Shown: positions 1 to 6,523 of the stretch, piece by piece
Layout: the number at the start of each line of letters is the position of its first letter
Position numbering within the stretch: position 1 is the first letter of the stretch
Source of the DNA: a virus
Direction: 5' to 3' (one strand)
Virus record (IMG/VR): IMGVR_UViG_3300043409_001144
Span: 1 to 39,527 of that record
Length of the DNA stretch: 39,527 nucleotides
Made by a program: the position numbers and the translations under genes
Notes under the pieces: generated by a model
The model's input: only the letters and a program-made list of their open reading frames with translations
Databases searched by the model: none
Told to the model about the DNA's origin: nothing

Positions 1-90
<90 letters not shown>

Positions 91-204
91 AACCTGCCTG
101 ACCCTCTGGCCTCGTACCGTAGGCGGCAGAGTGACGGGCCGGCAAGTAAGGAATTTATTGAAGCAGTACAGCACGATTGGCAAGATCACGAACGATCAAA
201 GTAA
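91..204 (+). CDS. C-terminal end of an unidentified gene (partial)
   Basis: An open frame runs in from the left edge and stops at TAA 202-204. The last residues read roughly ASKEFIEAVQHDWQDHERSK, a charged, helical-looking tail. The part before about base 140 is more GC-rich than the rest of the window and may be corrupted by the neighbouring artefact. No family is recognised. If the genome is circular it could be the tail of the CI-like repressor cut at the right end or of a gene just after it, but no sequence joins the two. Confidence 0.35.
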   Translation, partial: NLPDPLASYRRRQSDGPASKEFIEAVQHDWQDHERSK

Positions 205-223
205 GCGGTTATGAGGATGGGCG

Positions 224-252
224 TTGGGATCACACCTATCTGAATGTAATAA
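224..252 (+). promoter_or_regulatory. Possible promoter upstream of the DUF1640 gene
   Basis: TTGGGA at 224-229 and TAATAA at 247-252 are separated by 17 bases and lie about 60 bases before the DUF1640 start. Each hexamer departs from the sigma-70 consensus, so this is only a candidate. Confidence 0.3.
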
Positions 253-313
253 ACACCCCGCAGAATGATAAGAAGAAATAAGTTATACTGATAAGAGATG
301 AAACGAGGACGCT

Positions 314-538
314 ATGACAACAATAAGTTTTGATACTGACAGACTGGTTGAAGATTTAAAATCTTCTGGACTTCCTCATGACCAAGCTCGTGCTATCGTT
401 CGTGGCTTAGTAGAAGCACAAACAGAGTTAGCAACTAAAGTGGATTTGGTGCAGCTTGAGCAGCGCTTAACGATAAAAATAGGCAGCATGATGGTAGTCG
501 CCATTGGTATTGTTGCTGCCCTAGTTAAGTTATACTAA
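314..538 (+). CDS. DUF1640-type small membrane-anchored coiled-coil protein
   Basis: 74 residues. The N-terminal half resembles the bacterial DUF1640 layout: a short region starting TTISFDTDRLVEDLKSSGL, an amphipathic helix with an AxAIVRGLVEAQTELATK pattern, then a heptad-like stretch. One hydrophobic C-terminal membrane helix (about residues 52-73) ends near the stop. GAGGAC a few bases before the ATG can serve as ribosome binding site. The family has no settled function; bacterial members are small membrane proteins that probably oligomerise by the coiled coil. It heads the plus-strand group that ends at the terminator near 1600. Such genes are common on host chromosomes, so this may be cargo picked up from a host. 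Confidence 0.7.
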   Translation: MTTISFDTDRLVEDLKSSGLPHDQARAIVRGLVEAQTELATKVDLVQLEQRLTIKIGSMMVVAIGIVAALVKLY

Positions 539-577
539 GTACAAGAGCTGATTAACAGCCGTAGCTTTGGAGAGAAT

Positions 578-901
578 ATGAGACCAAATCAATTAGTCAT
601 TAGATGCTTTGCAAAACAAGAAGAAGGCTTGTGGATAGCTATTTGTGTTGATTTTACCTTAGCTGCTCAAGCCTCCTCATTCTCTGAAGCAAAGAAAAAA
701 CTGGAAGAACAAATATATTATTATGTGAAAGAGGCTTTGGAAGATAAAGAATATGGCGCTCAATTAATTAATAGAAGCGCTCCATTATCGTCATGGATTG
801 AATATTACTACATTAAATTAACTGTCCTTATTAATCATAAAACCAATCTAATTTTTAACGAAACAATGCCTATGCGCCCTGCATGTGGAGTACAATTATG
901 A
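578..901 (+). CDS. HicB-like / DUF1902-like protein
   Basis: 107 residues. The first 50 follow the HicB partial RNase H-like fold: a strand with IRCFAKQEEGLWIAICVDF, then LAAQASSFSEAKKKLEEQI, which matches the usual pattern of a strand, an alanine-rich turn and a helix. There is no obvious C-terminal HTH or RHH DNA-binding segment of the kind classical HicB antitoxins have, and no HicA toxin next to it. It is therefore an orphan HicB-fold protein, perhaps a regulator or partner of its neighbours. GGAGAG precedes the ATG. The next gene starts inside its last codons (ATG at 898), showing translational coupling. Confidence 0.6.
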   Translation: MRPNQLVIRCFAKQEEGLWIAICVDFTLAAQASSFSEAKKKLEEQIYYYVKEALEDKEYGAQLINRSAPLSSWIEYYYIKLTVLINHKTNLIFNETMPMRPACGVQL

Positions 902-1143
902 ATGATTTAGAAAAAGAAATAGCCACATATAATAGATTATTCAAGACATTACTTTCCGATGAAGGTAAATTTGTCGTAATAAATGGAGACGATTTGCTTG
1001 GTGTTTATGTCGCTTATGAAGATGCTTTAAAAATTGGTTATGAAAAATGCGGCATAGATAAGAGATTTTTAGTTAAAAAAATATTATCTGATGAAAACGT
1101 GTCTTATTTTAGTAGAGACCTAAATAATTCATGCCTAGCGTAA
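898..1143 (+). CDS. DUF5678-like small protein
   Basis: 81 residues from the ATG at 898, which overlaps the stop of the HicB-like gene (ATGA) and is preceded by a GTGGAG ribosome site. A start at 883 is possible but less likely. The pattern GKFVVINGDDLLGVYVAYEDALKIGY followed by FLVKKI matches the DUF5678 type, small alpha/beta proteins that, from memory, are often found just upstream of retropepsin-like proteases, as here. Function is unknown. It overlaps the protease gene by 13 bases, so the two are surely co-translated. Confidence 0.65.
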   Translation: MNDLEKEIATYNRLFKTLLSDEGKFVVINGDDLLGVYVAYEDALKIGYEKCGIDKRFLVKKILSDENVSYFSRDLNNSCLA

Positions 1144-1571
1144 ATTCTCAGATCACCTTTGGCGGCCCAATAATAGAAATAAGTATTGGAGTTTCAATAC
1201 CAAGGCGAGACTTATTATTATCATTGGGAATGCCTGTTTCACCGCCTGTAACATGTAAATTATTAATTGATACAGGGGCTTCATGTACTTGCATTGATCC
1301 TTGGGTTATCGACAGTTTAAATATAGTCCCTAGTGGATTTACAACTATCCATACTCCATCTACTAACTCAGGTTCAAATCACCAATGTAGCCAATTTGAT
1401 GTATGTTTATCTATACCTCACCCACATATTAATAGACATTTTCACAATATCCCTGTTATTGAATCAAACTTTGTTCATCAAGGTATAGATGGGCTGCTTG
1501 GTAGAGATATTTTAGAAGGATGTGTATTTATTTATAATGGTGAAACAAGTTTTTATACTCTTTCTTTTTAA
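1131..1571 (+). CDS. Retropepsin-like (clan AA) aspartic protease
   Basis: 146 residues. The catalytic motif of clan AA proteases is clear: hydrophobic residues then DTGAS at 47-51 (LLIDTGASCTCID). The C-terminal half has the supporting GIDGLLGRDIL segment that follows the flap and closes the psi-loop in retroviral-type proteases. One such monomer carries one Asp, so the active enzyme should be a homodimer. No signal peptide or membrane segment is seen, so it is probably cytoplasmic. The start overlaps the DUF5678-like gene by 13 bases, and the gene ends just before a rho-independent terminator. Substrate unknown; the upstream small proteins are possible partners or substrates. Confidence 0.8.
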   Translation: MPSVNSQITFGGPIIEISIGVSIPRRDLLLSLGMPVSPPVTCKLLIDTGASCTCIDPWVIDSLNIVPSGFTTIHTPSTNSGSNHQCSQFDVCLSIPHPHINRHFHNIPVIESNFVHQGIDGLLGRDILEGCVFIYNGETSFYTLSF

Positions 1572-1595
1572 AATAACCCACCCCAATCCCCGCCT

Positions 1596-1619
1596 AAGCC
1601 TCTTAACCGAGGCTTTTTA
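1596..1619 (+). terminator. Rho-independent terminator after the protease gene
   Basis: AAGCCTC (1596-1602) and GAGGCTT (1609-1615) form a perfect 7-bp stem with a 6-base loop followed by a T-rich tail. It closes the plus-strand group that begins at 314 and separates it from the early promoter at 1705. Confidence 0.85.
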
Positions 1620-1704
1620 TTGCCTATCGAAAAATAAATCCCGTCATTAATCAATCACTTATGGTTTTAGGCGTTATTTTGTTTGAAATATCCACTATCA
1701 GTGC

Positions 1705-1732
1705 TTGCATTAATCCCCTAATGGTGGATAAT
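1705..1732 (+). promoter_or_regulatory. Candidate early rightward promoter (PR-like)
   Basis: TTGCAT (1705-1710) and GATAAT (1727-1732) are separated by 16 bases, which are occupied by the operator at 1711-1731. It points at the structured leader and the recombination operon that starts at 2059. The -10 box GATAAT and its overlap with the operator copy the arrangement in front of the cro-like gene at the right end of the window. Confidence 0.55.
1711..1731. promoter_or_regulatory. CI/Cro-type operator, distal copy
   Basis: TAATCC, nine bases, GGATAA. It matches 17 of 21 positions with the reverse complement of the operator in the cI/cro gap (39088-39108). A further half site TATCCAC (1689-1695) is an exact inverted repeat of GTGGATA (1724-1730). 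Overlap with the -10 box implies repression of rightward transcription by the CI-like or Cro-like protein. Confidence 0.6.
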
Positions 1733-1747
1733 AACATCCAACGAAAC

Positions 1748-1898
1748 GGAAAATCCCCGTAGAAGGATTGCAAGGCCGCCTGATAGCGATAGACCTTAGC
1801 AGCAACGCTCTTTGTACAAATAGCATTTTAACGAGTGCTATTTATACAACGTCCATGTTGTTACCTCACCTGCTCCGTAGCGATACGGGGCTTTTTTT
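1748..1898 (+). ncRNA. Structured leader or small RNA ending in a terminator
   Basis: No convincing gene. Successive hairpins can be drawn: AATCC/GGATT near 1755-1770; a 12-bp stem with one mismatch between 1814-1825 and 1836-1847; ACAAC/GTTGT near 1846-1861; and the terminator at 1872-1898. The stretch lies just downstream of the early promoter, so its transcript would be a short terminated RNA unless antitermination lets polymerase through to the operon at 2059. It could be an antitermination site, an attenuator or an independent sRNA. Confidence 0.45.
1872..1898 (+). terminator. Rho-independent terminator in the early leader
   Basis: GCTCCGTA (1872-1879) pairs with TACGGGGC (1884-1891) across a GCGA loop (one G-U pair), followed by seven T. 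It lies between the early promoter and the first gene of the early operon, the place where an antiterminated phage puts a control terminator. Confidence 0.85.
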
Positions 1899-1903
1899 GA
1901 GGG

Positions 1904-1969
1904 TTTATAAGACTGTCTATCTCGCGGATTTTTTTGAGAGACTTGACGCTTGGTAGGCAGTCTTATGAA
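1904..1969 (+). repeat. Long imperfect inverted repeat in the early leader
   Basis: 1904-1919 and 1954-1969 are inverted repeats over 16 positions with only two G-U-compatible mismatches. A short inner stem TCTC/GAGA sits at 1920-1939 around a T run. In RNA this is a stable arm just past the terminator. ACGCA/TGCGT at 1988-2004 forms another small hairpin before the first gene. The rest of 1970-2058 has no gene; a ribosome site AAGGGG lies at its end. Confidence 0.5.
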
Positions 1970-2058
1970 TACAGCTTAGACAACTAAACGCACTTCTCTT
2001 GCGTGTAATGTCCGAAACGGTGTGAAGCCGAAACAATAATAATTTTAAGGGGTACAAA

Positions 2059-2316
2059 ATGATTAAGTACGATTACGCAAGTAAAGAAAGACAAGACTTC
2101 ATTAAGAGTGAAGCGAAAAAGGTATTTCTTCCGGTTGTTGAAGAATACGAGGAGTTCCACTACGAACCTGAATCTGATAGCAAGTTCCTGATCGTCATGC
2201 TTGTTGGCTTTGTTTTACTCATGTCGCTTTACTTGGTTAATACCCAAGCCAAGGCTGATGGTGACTGTATGCCGATCTCGCCAATGTCGCTTGTTGATTC
2301 TTTTGGGGGTGAATAA
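2059..2316 (+). CDS. Small single-pass membrane protein, unknown function
   Basis: 85 residues. An acidic, charged N-terminal half (residues 1-44) is followed by one strong membrane helix (about 44-64, KFLIVMLVGFVLLMSLYLV) and a short polar C-terminal tail. There is no signal peptidase site, so type II or III topology is possible. AAGGGG precedes the ATG by 8 bases. It is the first gene of the early plus-strand operon and its stop overlaps the next start (TAATG). No family recognised. Confidence 0.6.
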   Translation: MIKYDYASKERQDFIKSEAKKVFLPVVEEYEEFHYEPESDSKFLIVMLVGFVLLMSLYLVNTQAKADGDCMPISPMSLVDSFGGE

Positions 2317-2498
2317 TGGCTACATCTATGAGTGTTCACTATGTCGAGAATCTGGCTTTCAAACAAGAAAACCTTTTTCTGCCCAACGATAAAATGATCC
2401 GGTTAATGCGTGTGACTGGAGTTGATAAAACGGGCGAGACTAACGAAGTTGTTTTCTTCTTGACTGATGATTGTTTGATCGAGGAGGTGCTTACATGA
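2316..2498 (+). CDS. Hypothetical phage protein, 60 aa
   Basis: Starts on the TAATG overlap with the gene before and ends on an ATGA overlap with the gene after, both hallmarks of real, coupled phage genes. The sequence has short alternating beta-like segments (VHYVENLAF, EVVFFLTDDCLIEEVL) and no recognisable domain. Confidence 0.55.
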   Translation: MATSMSVHYVENLAFKQENLFLPNDKMIRLMRVTGVDKTGETNEVVFFLTDDCLIEEVLT

Positions 2499-2656
2499 TT
2501 AAGTTTTTATTTGAAAATCTTGCTGACTATGACTTTAGACGGAACAAGCCAGCAAGACGGATAAACAACCAATTTTACTTGGCTAGATACGGCAATCTTT
2601 ATGCGATGGCTGAATCTAGCGCCCATTATACAGAGGTTTATGATGACTATTTATAA
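2495..2656 (+). CDS. Hypothetical phage protein, 53 aa
   Basis: The ATG at 2495 is chosen because GAGGAGG lies 8 bases before it and it forms an ATGA overlap with the previous stop. The product is 53 residues, tyrosine-rich (ARYGNLY, SSAHYTEVYDDYL), with no known motif. The ERF gene starts within its 3' end. Confidence 0.5.
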   Translation: MIKFLFENLADYDFRRNKPARRINNQFYLARYGNLYAMAESSAHYTEVYDDYL

Positions 2657-3170
2657 GAAATTGCAAGAAGCACGAATACGCTTGCAAGCTACGCCACTTA
2701 ATAAATCCGGTGTTAATGCTTTTGCTAAATATTCCTATTTTGAATTAGGCGATTACTTGCCACAGATTCAAGCCATTTTTAATGACGTTGGCTTAACGGG
2801 CATTGTGTCGTTTGGTATCGAATTGGCCGAGTTGAACATCTTTGAACATGAAGGTGACGGCAAGATAACCATTACTTCGCCCATGTCCTCAGCGGCTTTA
2901 AAGGGTTGTCATGACGTGCAAAACTTAGGCGCTGTGCAAACTTACCAAAGGCGTTACTTGTGGCAATCAGCGCTTGAGATTGTCGAGCATGACGCTTTAG
3001 ACGCAACAACCGGACAAGAAAAACAGCCGGACTATAAAGCCTTGCTGGAAACGGCAAAGAATGTTACCCAACTGGGATCTGCTTGGCAAATGATACCCAA
3101 GCCCATGCAACCTAATTTTGTTGAGATTAAGGACGAAATGAAATCTAAATTAACCGAGGTGGCAGCATGA
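2643..3170 (+). CDS. erf: ERF family single-strand DNA annealing protein
   Basis: About 175 residues from ATG 2643 (2640 is an equal alternative; AGAGG at 2632-2636 fits both). The N-terminal core YKKLQEARIRLQ, then NKSGVNAFAKYSYFELGDYLPQI, and later SSAALKGCHDVQNLGAVQTYQRRYLWQSALEI, is the ERF pattern: a conserved glycine-rich stretch and the QTYxRRYL box. ERF proteins form rings on single-stranded DNA and anneal complementary strands, as P22 Erf does for genome circularisation. The exonuclease and SSB genes that follow in the same operon complete a phage recombination set. Confidence 0.85.
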   Translation: MTIYKKLQEARIRLQATPLNKSGVNAFAKYSYFELGDYLPQIQAIFNDVGLTGIVSFGIELAELNIFEHEGDGKITITSPMSSAALKGCHDVQNLGAVQTYQRRYLWQSALEIVEHDALDATTGQEKQPDYKALLETAKNVTQLGSAWQMIPKPMQPNFVEIKDEMKSKLTEVAA

Positions 3171-3862
3171 GCATCCTTCATATTGATATTGAATCCATCC
3201 CTAGCCAAAAGAAAGGGGTTGTCGAGGCTATCCGCGAAAGTATTAAACCGCCTGCAACTATGTCAGTGCAAGCCACGATTGATAAATGGTACGCGGAAAA
3301 AGCCGATGATGCCGCCAATGAACAGCACCGTAAACAGTCCTTTGATGGCGCATTGGGCGAGATCATCTCGATAGCGTGGGCACTTGATGATGGCGAGGTT
3401 AATGTTAATTATCGTTATGATGATAATGAGGCTGGCTTGTTACGCGCGTTCTTTGTCGATATTAACGAGTTGACGGACAAGTACGGACAAAAGGCCCACA
3501 TCTCTACTTGGTCAGGGCATTACATTACAGGCTTCGACTTGCGGTTCATCTGGCAACGCTGCGTTATGTTAGGCGTGAGGCCATCCGTTCATATTCCGTA
3601 TGACGCTAAACCTTGGGATAGCAAAGTCTATGACACTAAGATTGAGTGGACTGGCTTAGGTCAAAGCTCCGGTATTGGTAGCCTAGACGCACTTAGCAAG
3701 GCTTTTGGCTTCGAGGGGAAAGGTGACATTGACGGCTCGAAAGTTTATGACTACTGGCTAGATGGACGTATTGAAGAAATAGCCGAATACAACAAGCAAG
3801 ATGTTGTTAAGTGCCGCGCTTTGTATAACAAAATGAATTTTATAACTGAGAGAATAGTATGA
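3167..3862 (+). CDS. DnaQ-like 3'-5' exonuclease (PolB-like type)
   Basis: 231 residues. The DEDDy exonuclease motifs are present in order: ExoI as D7-I-E9 (HIDIES), ExoII around D124 (YITGFDLRFIWQR), ExoIII as Y208-NKQ-D212 (YNKQDVVKCRALY). There is no polymerase domain, so it is a stand-alone nuclease of the kind often paired with phage recombinases. It would make or trim single-stranded ends for the ERF protein. Its start overlaps the ERF stop (ATGA), and it ends overlapping an inserted HNH gene. Confidence 0.8.
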   Translation: MSILHIDIESIPSQKKGVVEAIRESIKPPATMSVQATIDKWYAEKADDAANEQHRKQSFDGALGEIISIAWALDDGEVNVNYRYDDNEAGLLRAFFVDINELTDKYGQKAHISTWSGHYITGFDLRFIWQRCVMLGVRPSVHIPYDAKPWDSKVYDTKIEWTGLGQSSGIGSLDALSKAFGFEGKGDIDGSKVYDYWLDGRIEEIAEYNKQDVVKCRALYNKMNFITERIV

Positions 3863-4374
3863 GTAATGAACTTACTCTTGAAAGGCTTAAATATCTTGTA
3901 AGTTATGATCCTGATTCAGGGGTATTTACAGGCCAAAAAGGAATAAATGCCAGAGGTAGGCCGATTGGAGGAATTGAGTGTGGGAGTTTAGCTAAAAGAA
4001 GAAGTGATAAGTATTATCGGGTAATGAGTATAGATAACGTGCGTTATTTATCACATAGATTAGCTTGGTTATATTCATTTGGTGAGTTTCCAAAAAATGA
4101 AATAGATCATATTGATGGGGATAGCTTAAATAATAAAATCAATAATTTAAGGGATGTAACTAGAATCGAAAACTCTCAAAATATTAGAAAAGCTAGTTCT
4201 AATAATAAAACGGGGTATCTAGGAGTATTCCTTCATAAAGAAACAGGTAAATATAGATCAACCATTATGACCAACAGAAAGAGAGTGTCACTTGGTTTAT
4301 TTACAAATCCTGAAGAAGCCTCTATTGCATATATAAATGCAAAAAGAGAGCTTCATTCATCTTGCACTATATAA
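3859..4374 (+). CDS. HNH homing endonuclease with AP2 domain
   Basis: 171 residues. The HNH_3 core is SHRLAWLYSFGEFPKNEIDHIDGDSLNNKINNLRDV in outline (about 70-108), with the IDHIDGD metal-site motif. A C-terminal AP2-type DNA-binding domain follows (TGYLGVFLHKETGKYRS to SLGLFTNPEEASIAYINAKRELH). Such enzymes spread as free-standing homing elements. The gene is more AT-rich than its neighbours and sits between the exonuclease and ssb, as expected for an insertion. It is coupled to the exonuclease by ATGA, and its end abuts the ssb ribosome site. Confidence 0.85.
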   Translation: MSNELTLERLKYLVSYDPDSGVFTGQKGINARGRPIGGIECGSLAKRRSDKYYRVMSIDNVRYLSHRLAWLYSFGEFPKNEIDHIDGDSLNNKINNLRDVTRIENSQNIRKASSNNKTGYLGVFLHKETGKYRSTIMTNRKRVSLGLFTNPEEASIAYINAKRELHSSCTI

Positions 4375-4384
4375 GGAGTAATTT

Positions 4385-4768
4385 ATTTCAAACGTATTTA
4401 CAGCAGTATGCACAGTCACCAGAGATTGTGAGGTTCGCTATTTGCCCAGTGGTGGTGCAGTTTTAACGGTTAATGTCGCTAATAATCAGGGTTTTGGGGA
4501 TAAGCAAACCACCATGTTTATCCGTGTGGCATTGTTCGGTAAACGTGCCGAAGGCAACCTGAAAGACTATTTATTGAAAGGCCAGCAAGTCAATATTTCG
4601 GGTGAATTACACACCAATGAGTACCAAGCGAAAGACGGCACGACTAAAACCAGCATGGAGTTGAACGCCAATATTATTGACTTGGTAGGCGGTAGAAAAG
4701 AAGGTGCAGCACCAAGACAAGCAGCGCCTAAAGCTGATGTTGCTTATGATGGCGACATACCTTTCTAG
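4385..4768 (+). CDS. ssb: Single-stranded DNA-binding protein with apparent ATT start
   Basis: OB-fold SSB of 127 residues if begun at ATT 4385. The frame upstream of the first ordinary initiation codon (TTG 4442) reads ISNVFTAVCTVTRDCEVRY, which matches the universal SSB N-terminus (MSNVF..). AAGGAG (4373-4378) lies 6 bases before this ATT, and no ATG, GTG or TTG is in frame between. The body has GGAVLTVNVANN and TTMFIRVALFGKRAE, and the tail DGDIPF is the acidic tip that recruits partner proteins. Either ATT is the true start, as in a few bacterial genes such as infC, or ATG was mutated or misread. An internal TTG start would remove the first strand. Confidence 0.85.
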   Translation: MSNVFTAVCTVTRDCEVRYLPSGGAVLTVNVANNQGFGDKQTTMFIRVALFGKRAEGNLKDYLLKGQQVNISGELHTNEYQAKDGTTKTSMELNANIIDLVGGRKEGAAPRQAAPKADVAYDGDIPF

Positions 4769-4777
4769 GAGCCTGTA

Positions 4778-5134
4778 ATGGATAGATCAAAATTAATTTC
4801 AAGACGGGAAATTGGCGAACTGCTAAACGTAACTAAAGAACATGTCGGTGTGTTGGATGATCGGGGTAAATTACCTTGCGCCTCCATCACGCTGGATGTA
4901 GGCGTTAATCGAGGCAAACAGCCCAAATACTACGATAGAGAAACAATATTACATTGGATCTATGCCAGAGAACGCAAAAAGTTTGGCGCTACGGGACAAG
5001 TTACATTCCAACAGATATTTGCTGGCAACTTTGAATCCATGTACATGCGACGACGCTATGAAATGAAACGTATGCGTGCGCGACTCTCTAGGCCAAAGAC
5101 TCAAATTATAAGAATAAAAGGTGAAGTGGGATGA
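4778..5134 (+). CDS. HTH DNA-binding phage protein
   Basis: 118 residues. The N-terminal half has a MerR/excisionase-like helix-turn-helix look (LISRREIGELLNVTKEHVGVLDDRGKLP). The C-terminal half is very basic (MYMRRRYEMKRMRARLSRPK), suited to nucleic acid binding. AGGAG precedes the ATG by 7 bases, and the end overlaps the next gene by ATGA. A role in replication or transcription control is inferred from position only. Confidence 0.55.
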   Translation: MDRSKLISRREIGELLNVTKEHVGVLDDRGKLPCASITLDVGVNRGKQPKYYDRETILHWIYARERKKFGATGQVTFQQIFAGNFESMYMRRRYEMKRMRARLSRPKTQIIRIKGEVG

Positions 5135-5364
5135 ATAACTTAAGCAAATTGAATGATGTCTTATTCGATCAACTGATAAGGCTTACTGATGACACGGTAG
5201 GCGATGACTATTTAAGCACTGAAATTGAACGCAGCAAAGCGGTTAGCTCTATTGCTCGTGACATTATTTCAAACTCTAAACTTGCCCTTGATATTGTCAC
5301 TGTGCAAAAAAACATGGGTAGCGTTAAAGACTTACCCAAGATGCTTGAAAATGAACGGGCATAA
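5131..5364 (+). CDS. Conserved hypothetical phage protein, 77 aa
   Basis: An all-helical small protein with the pattern LNDVLFDQLIRL, then EIERSKAVSSIARDIISNSKLALDI, which I recall from many phages and prophages without assigned function. It starts on an ATGA overlap with the HTH gene, and the next gene begins inside its last 14 bases. Confidence 0.6.
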   Translation: MNNLSKLNDVLFDQLIRLTDDTVGDDYLSTEIERSKAVSSIARDIISNSKLALDIVTVQKNMGSVKDLPKMLENERA

Positions 5365-5929
5365 GTGGCAACCCTATCAAATAGCCTGGTTAAAAGATAA
5401 CCGTTATGAGCTTAATAATGTCGAGCTTGTCGCCCAATTTAACCGGACGTTTAGCCTCAATCTTATCAGTGACCAGATTATTCAAGCCTGTAAACGTCGT
5501 CGATTTCAGCATAAATACATAGGCTATCAAAAAGGCCATGTGCCTTGGAACGCTGGACTGAAAGGCGTTAATGGTAGCAGCTCAACGACCTTCAAAAAGG
5601 GTAATCCCAACCACAATACTCGCCCGGTAGGATCTGAGAGAATAACCAAAGATGGGTATTGGGAAGTAAAGGTAGCCGAACCGAGGCAGTGGGACGCTAA
5701 ACACCGAATTGTTTGGGAATCAGTACACGGCCCCATACCAAAAGGAAGTCTGGTGCTATTTCTCAGTGATGACAAGCTAAACGTCAACATAGAGAACCTG
5801 CAAATGGTGACACGGGCCGAATTAGCTGTATTGAATCGACATGAAAAGTATAGCAAACAAGCCCCAGAAGTCAGGCGGGCATTAATTAACGTGGTCAGGC
5901 TGGAACAAGCCGCAAAGAGGGCAGCATGA
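5351..5929 (+). CDS. HNH endonuclease family protein
   Basis: 192 residues from ATG 5351, chosen because the sequence before it (from 5225) only reads through the preceding gene in another frame. The N-terminal 60 residues look like a DNA-binding helix set (WLKDNRYELNNVELVAQFNRTF). The middle has the HNH_3-like pattern PVGSERITKDGYWEVKVAEP, then KHRIVWESVHGPIPKGSLVLFLS, NVNIENLQMVTRAEL. The usual HxxG-D core is partly replaced (VLFLSDDKLN), as in a widespread phage subfamily. It may be a Nin-region-style nuclease or a homing enzyme; it overlaps both neighbours, which argues for a resident gene. Confidence 0.75.
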   Translation: MNGHKWQPYQIAWLKDNRYELNNVELVAQFNRTFSLNLISDQIIQACKRRRFQHKYIGYQKGHVPWNAGLKGVNGSSSTTFKKGNPNHNTRPVGSERITKDGYWEVKVAEPRQWDAKHRIVWESVHGPIPKGSLVLFLSDDKLNVNIENLQMVTRAELAVLNRHEKYSKQAPEVRRALINVVRLEQAAKRAA

Positions 5930-6486
5930 AACTTTTAAGAATGACAGATCCTAGTTTTGGGGGTGACATTGTGACTAATAATGACAATGCTGGAGAATTA
6001 AAAAATAAAGAAATAGATTATAAAAATCTTGATGAGATCGAATTAAAAAACTTAATTGAAATAGAAATTGATAAACGAGACGATATTGATAACCAGATTT
6101 TAATTTATGGCAGGACTAGTGTTGATGATTGGTCTTTAAAGGCAACTAGGGCATTAAATGCAACAAAAAGAAGATTATTTTTTTTAAGGCGTTGTTTAAA
6201 TAAAATAACCAAGATACGCGCTGCAGAAATTAAGGAAGAAAATATAGAAAGAGCCAAGCAATTAATTGTAGATTCCATTGAAAGAAAGGAAAAGAAAAAA
6301 TACGATCATTTAATAACCACAATAAACGAGGATAAAAAATTTAGATCTATAGCTAGAAAAATGCTAGACAAGGATGTTTTTAAAATGCTTGCCGCTGAAT
6401 ATAACAGATTACACATTGTTGAGTGTGTTGCTGAATATGAAAGATTAAACATTGTTGAGTGTGAGGAAGTAGAGGTGACATTGTGA
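5926..6486 (+). CDS. Charged hypothetical protein with a C-terminal tandem repeat
   Basis: 186 residues, mostly Lys/Glu/Asp/Ile-rich helices that could form coiled coil (about 25-135). The end carries two near-identical units of about 13 residues (AEYNRLHIVECV, AEYERLNIVECE), mirrored by a DNA duplication at about 6393-6464. No domain is recognised. Markedly more AT-rich than the genes before it. Coupled to the preceding gene by ATGA. Confidence 0.55.
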   Translation: MKLLRMTDPSFGGDIVTNNDNAGELKNKEIDYKNLDEIELKNLIEIEIDKRDDIDNQILIYGRTSVDDWSLKATRALNATKRRLFFLRRCLNKITKIRAAEIKEENIERAKQLIVDSIERKEKKKYDHLITTINEDKKFRSIARKMLDKDVFKMLAAEYNRLHIVECVAEYERLNIVECEEVEVTL

Positions 6487-6523
6487 GTAAACAGCAAGAG
6501 TCTTTATGCGTGGGAGTCTATTG

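Noticed and set aside
1768-1956. 62-residue open frame on the plus strand
   Set aside because: It spans the terminator and hairpins of the leader, has no ribosome site and a non-protein-like composition.
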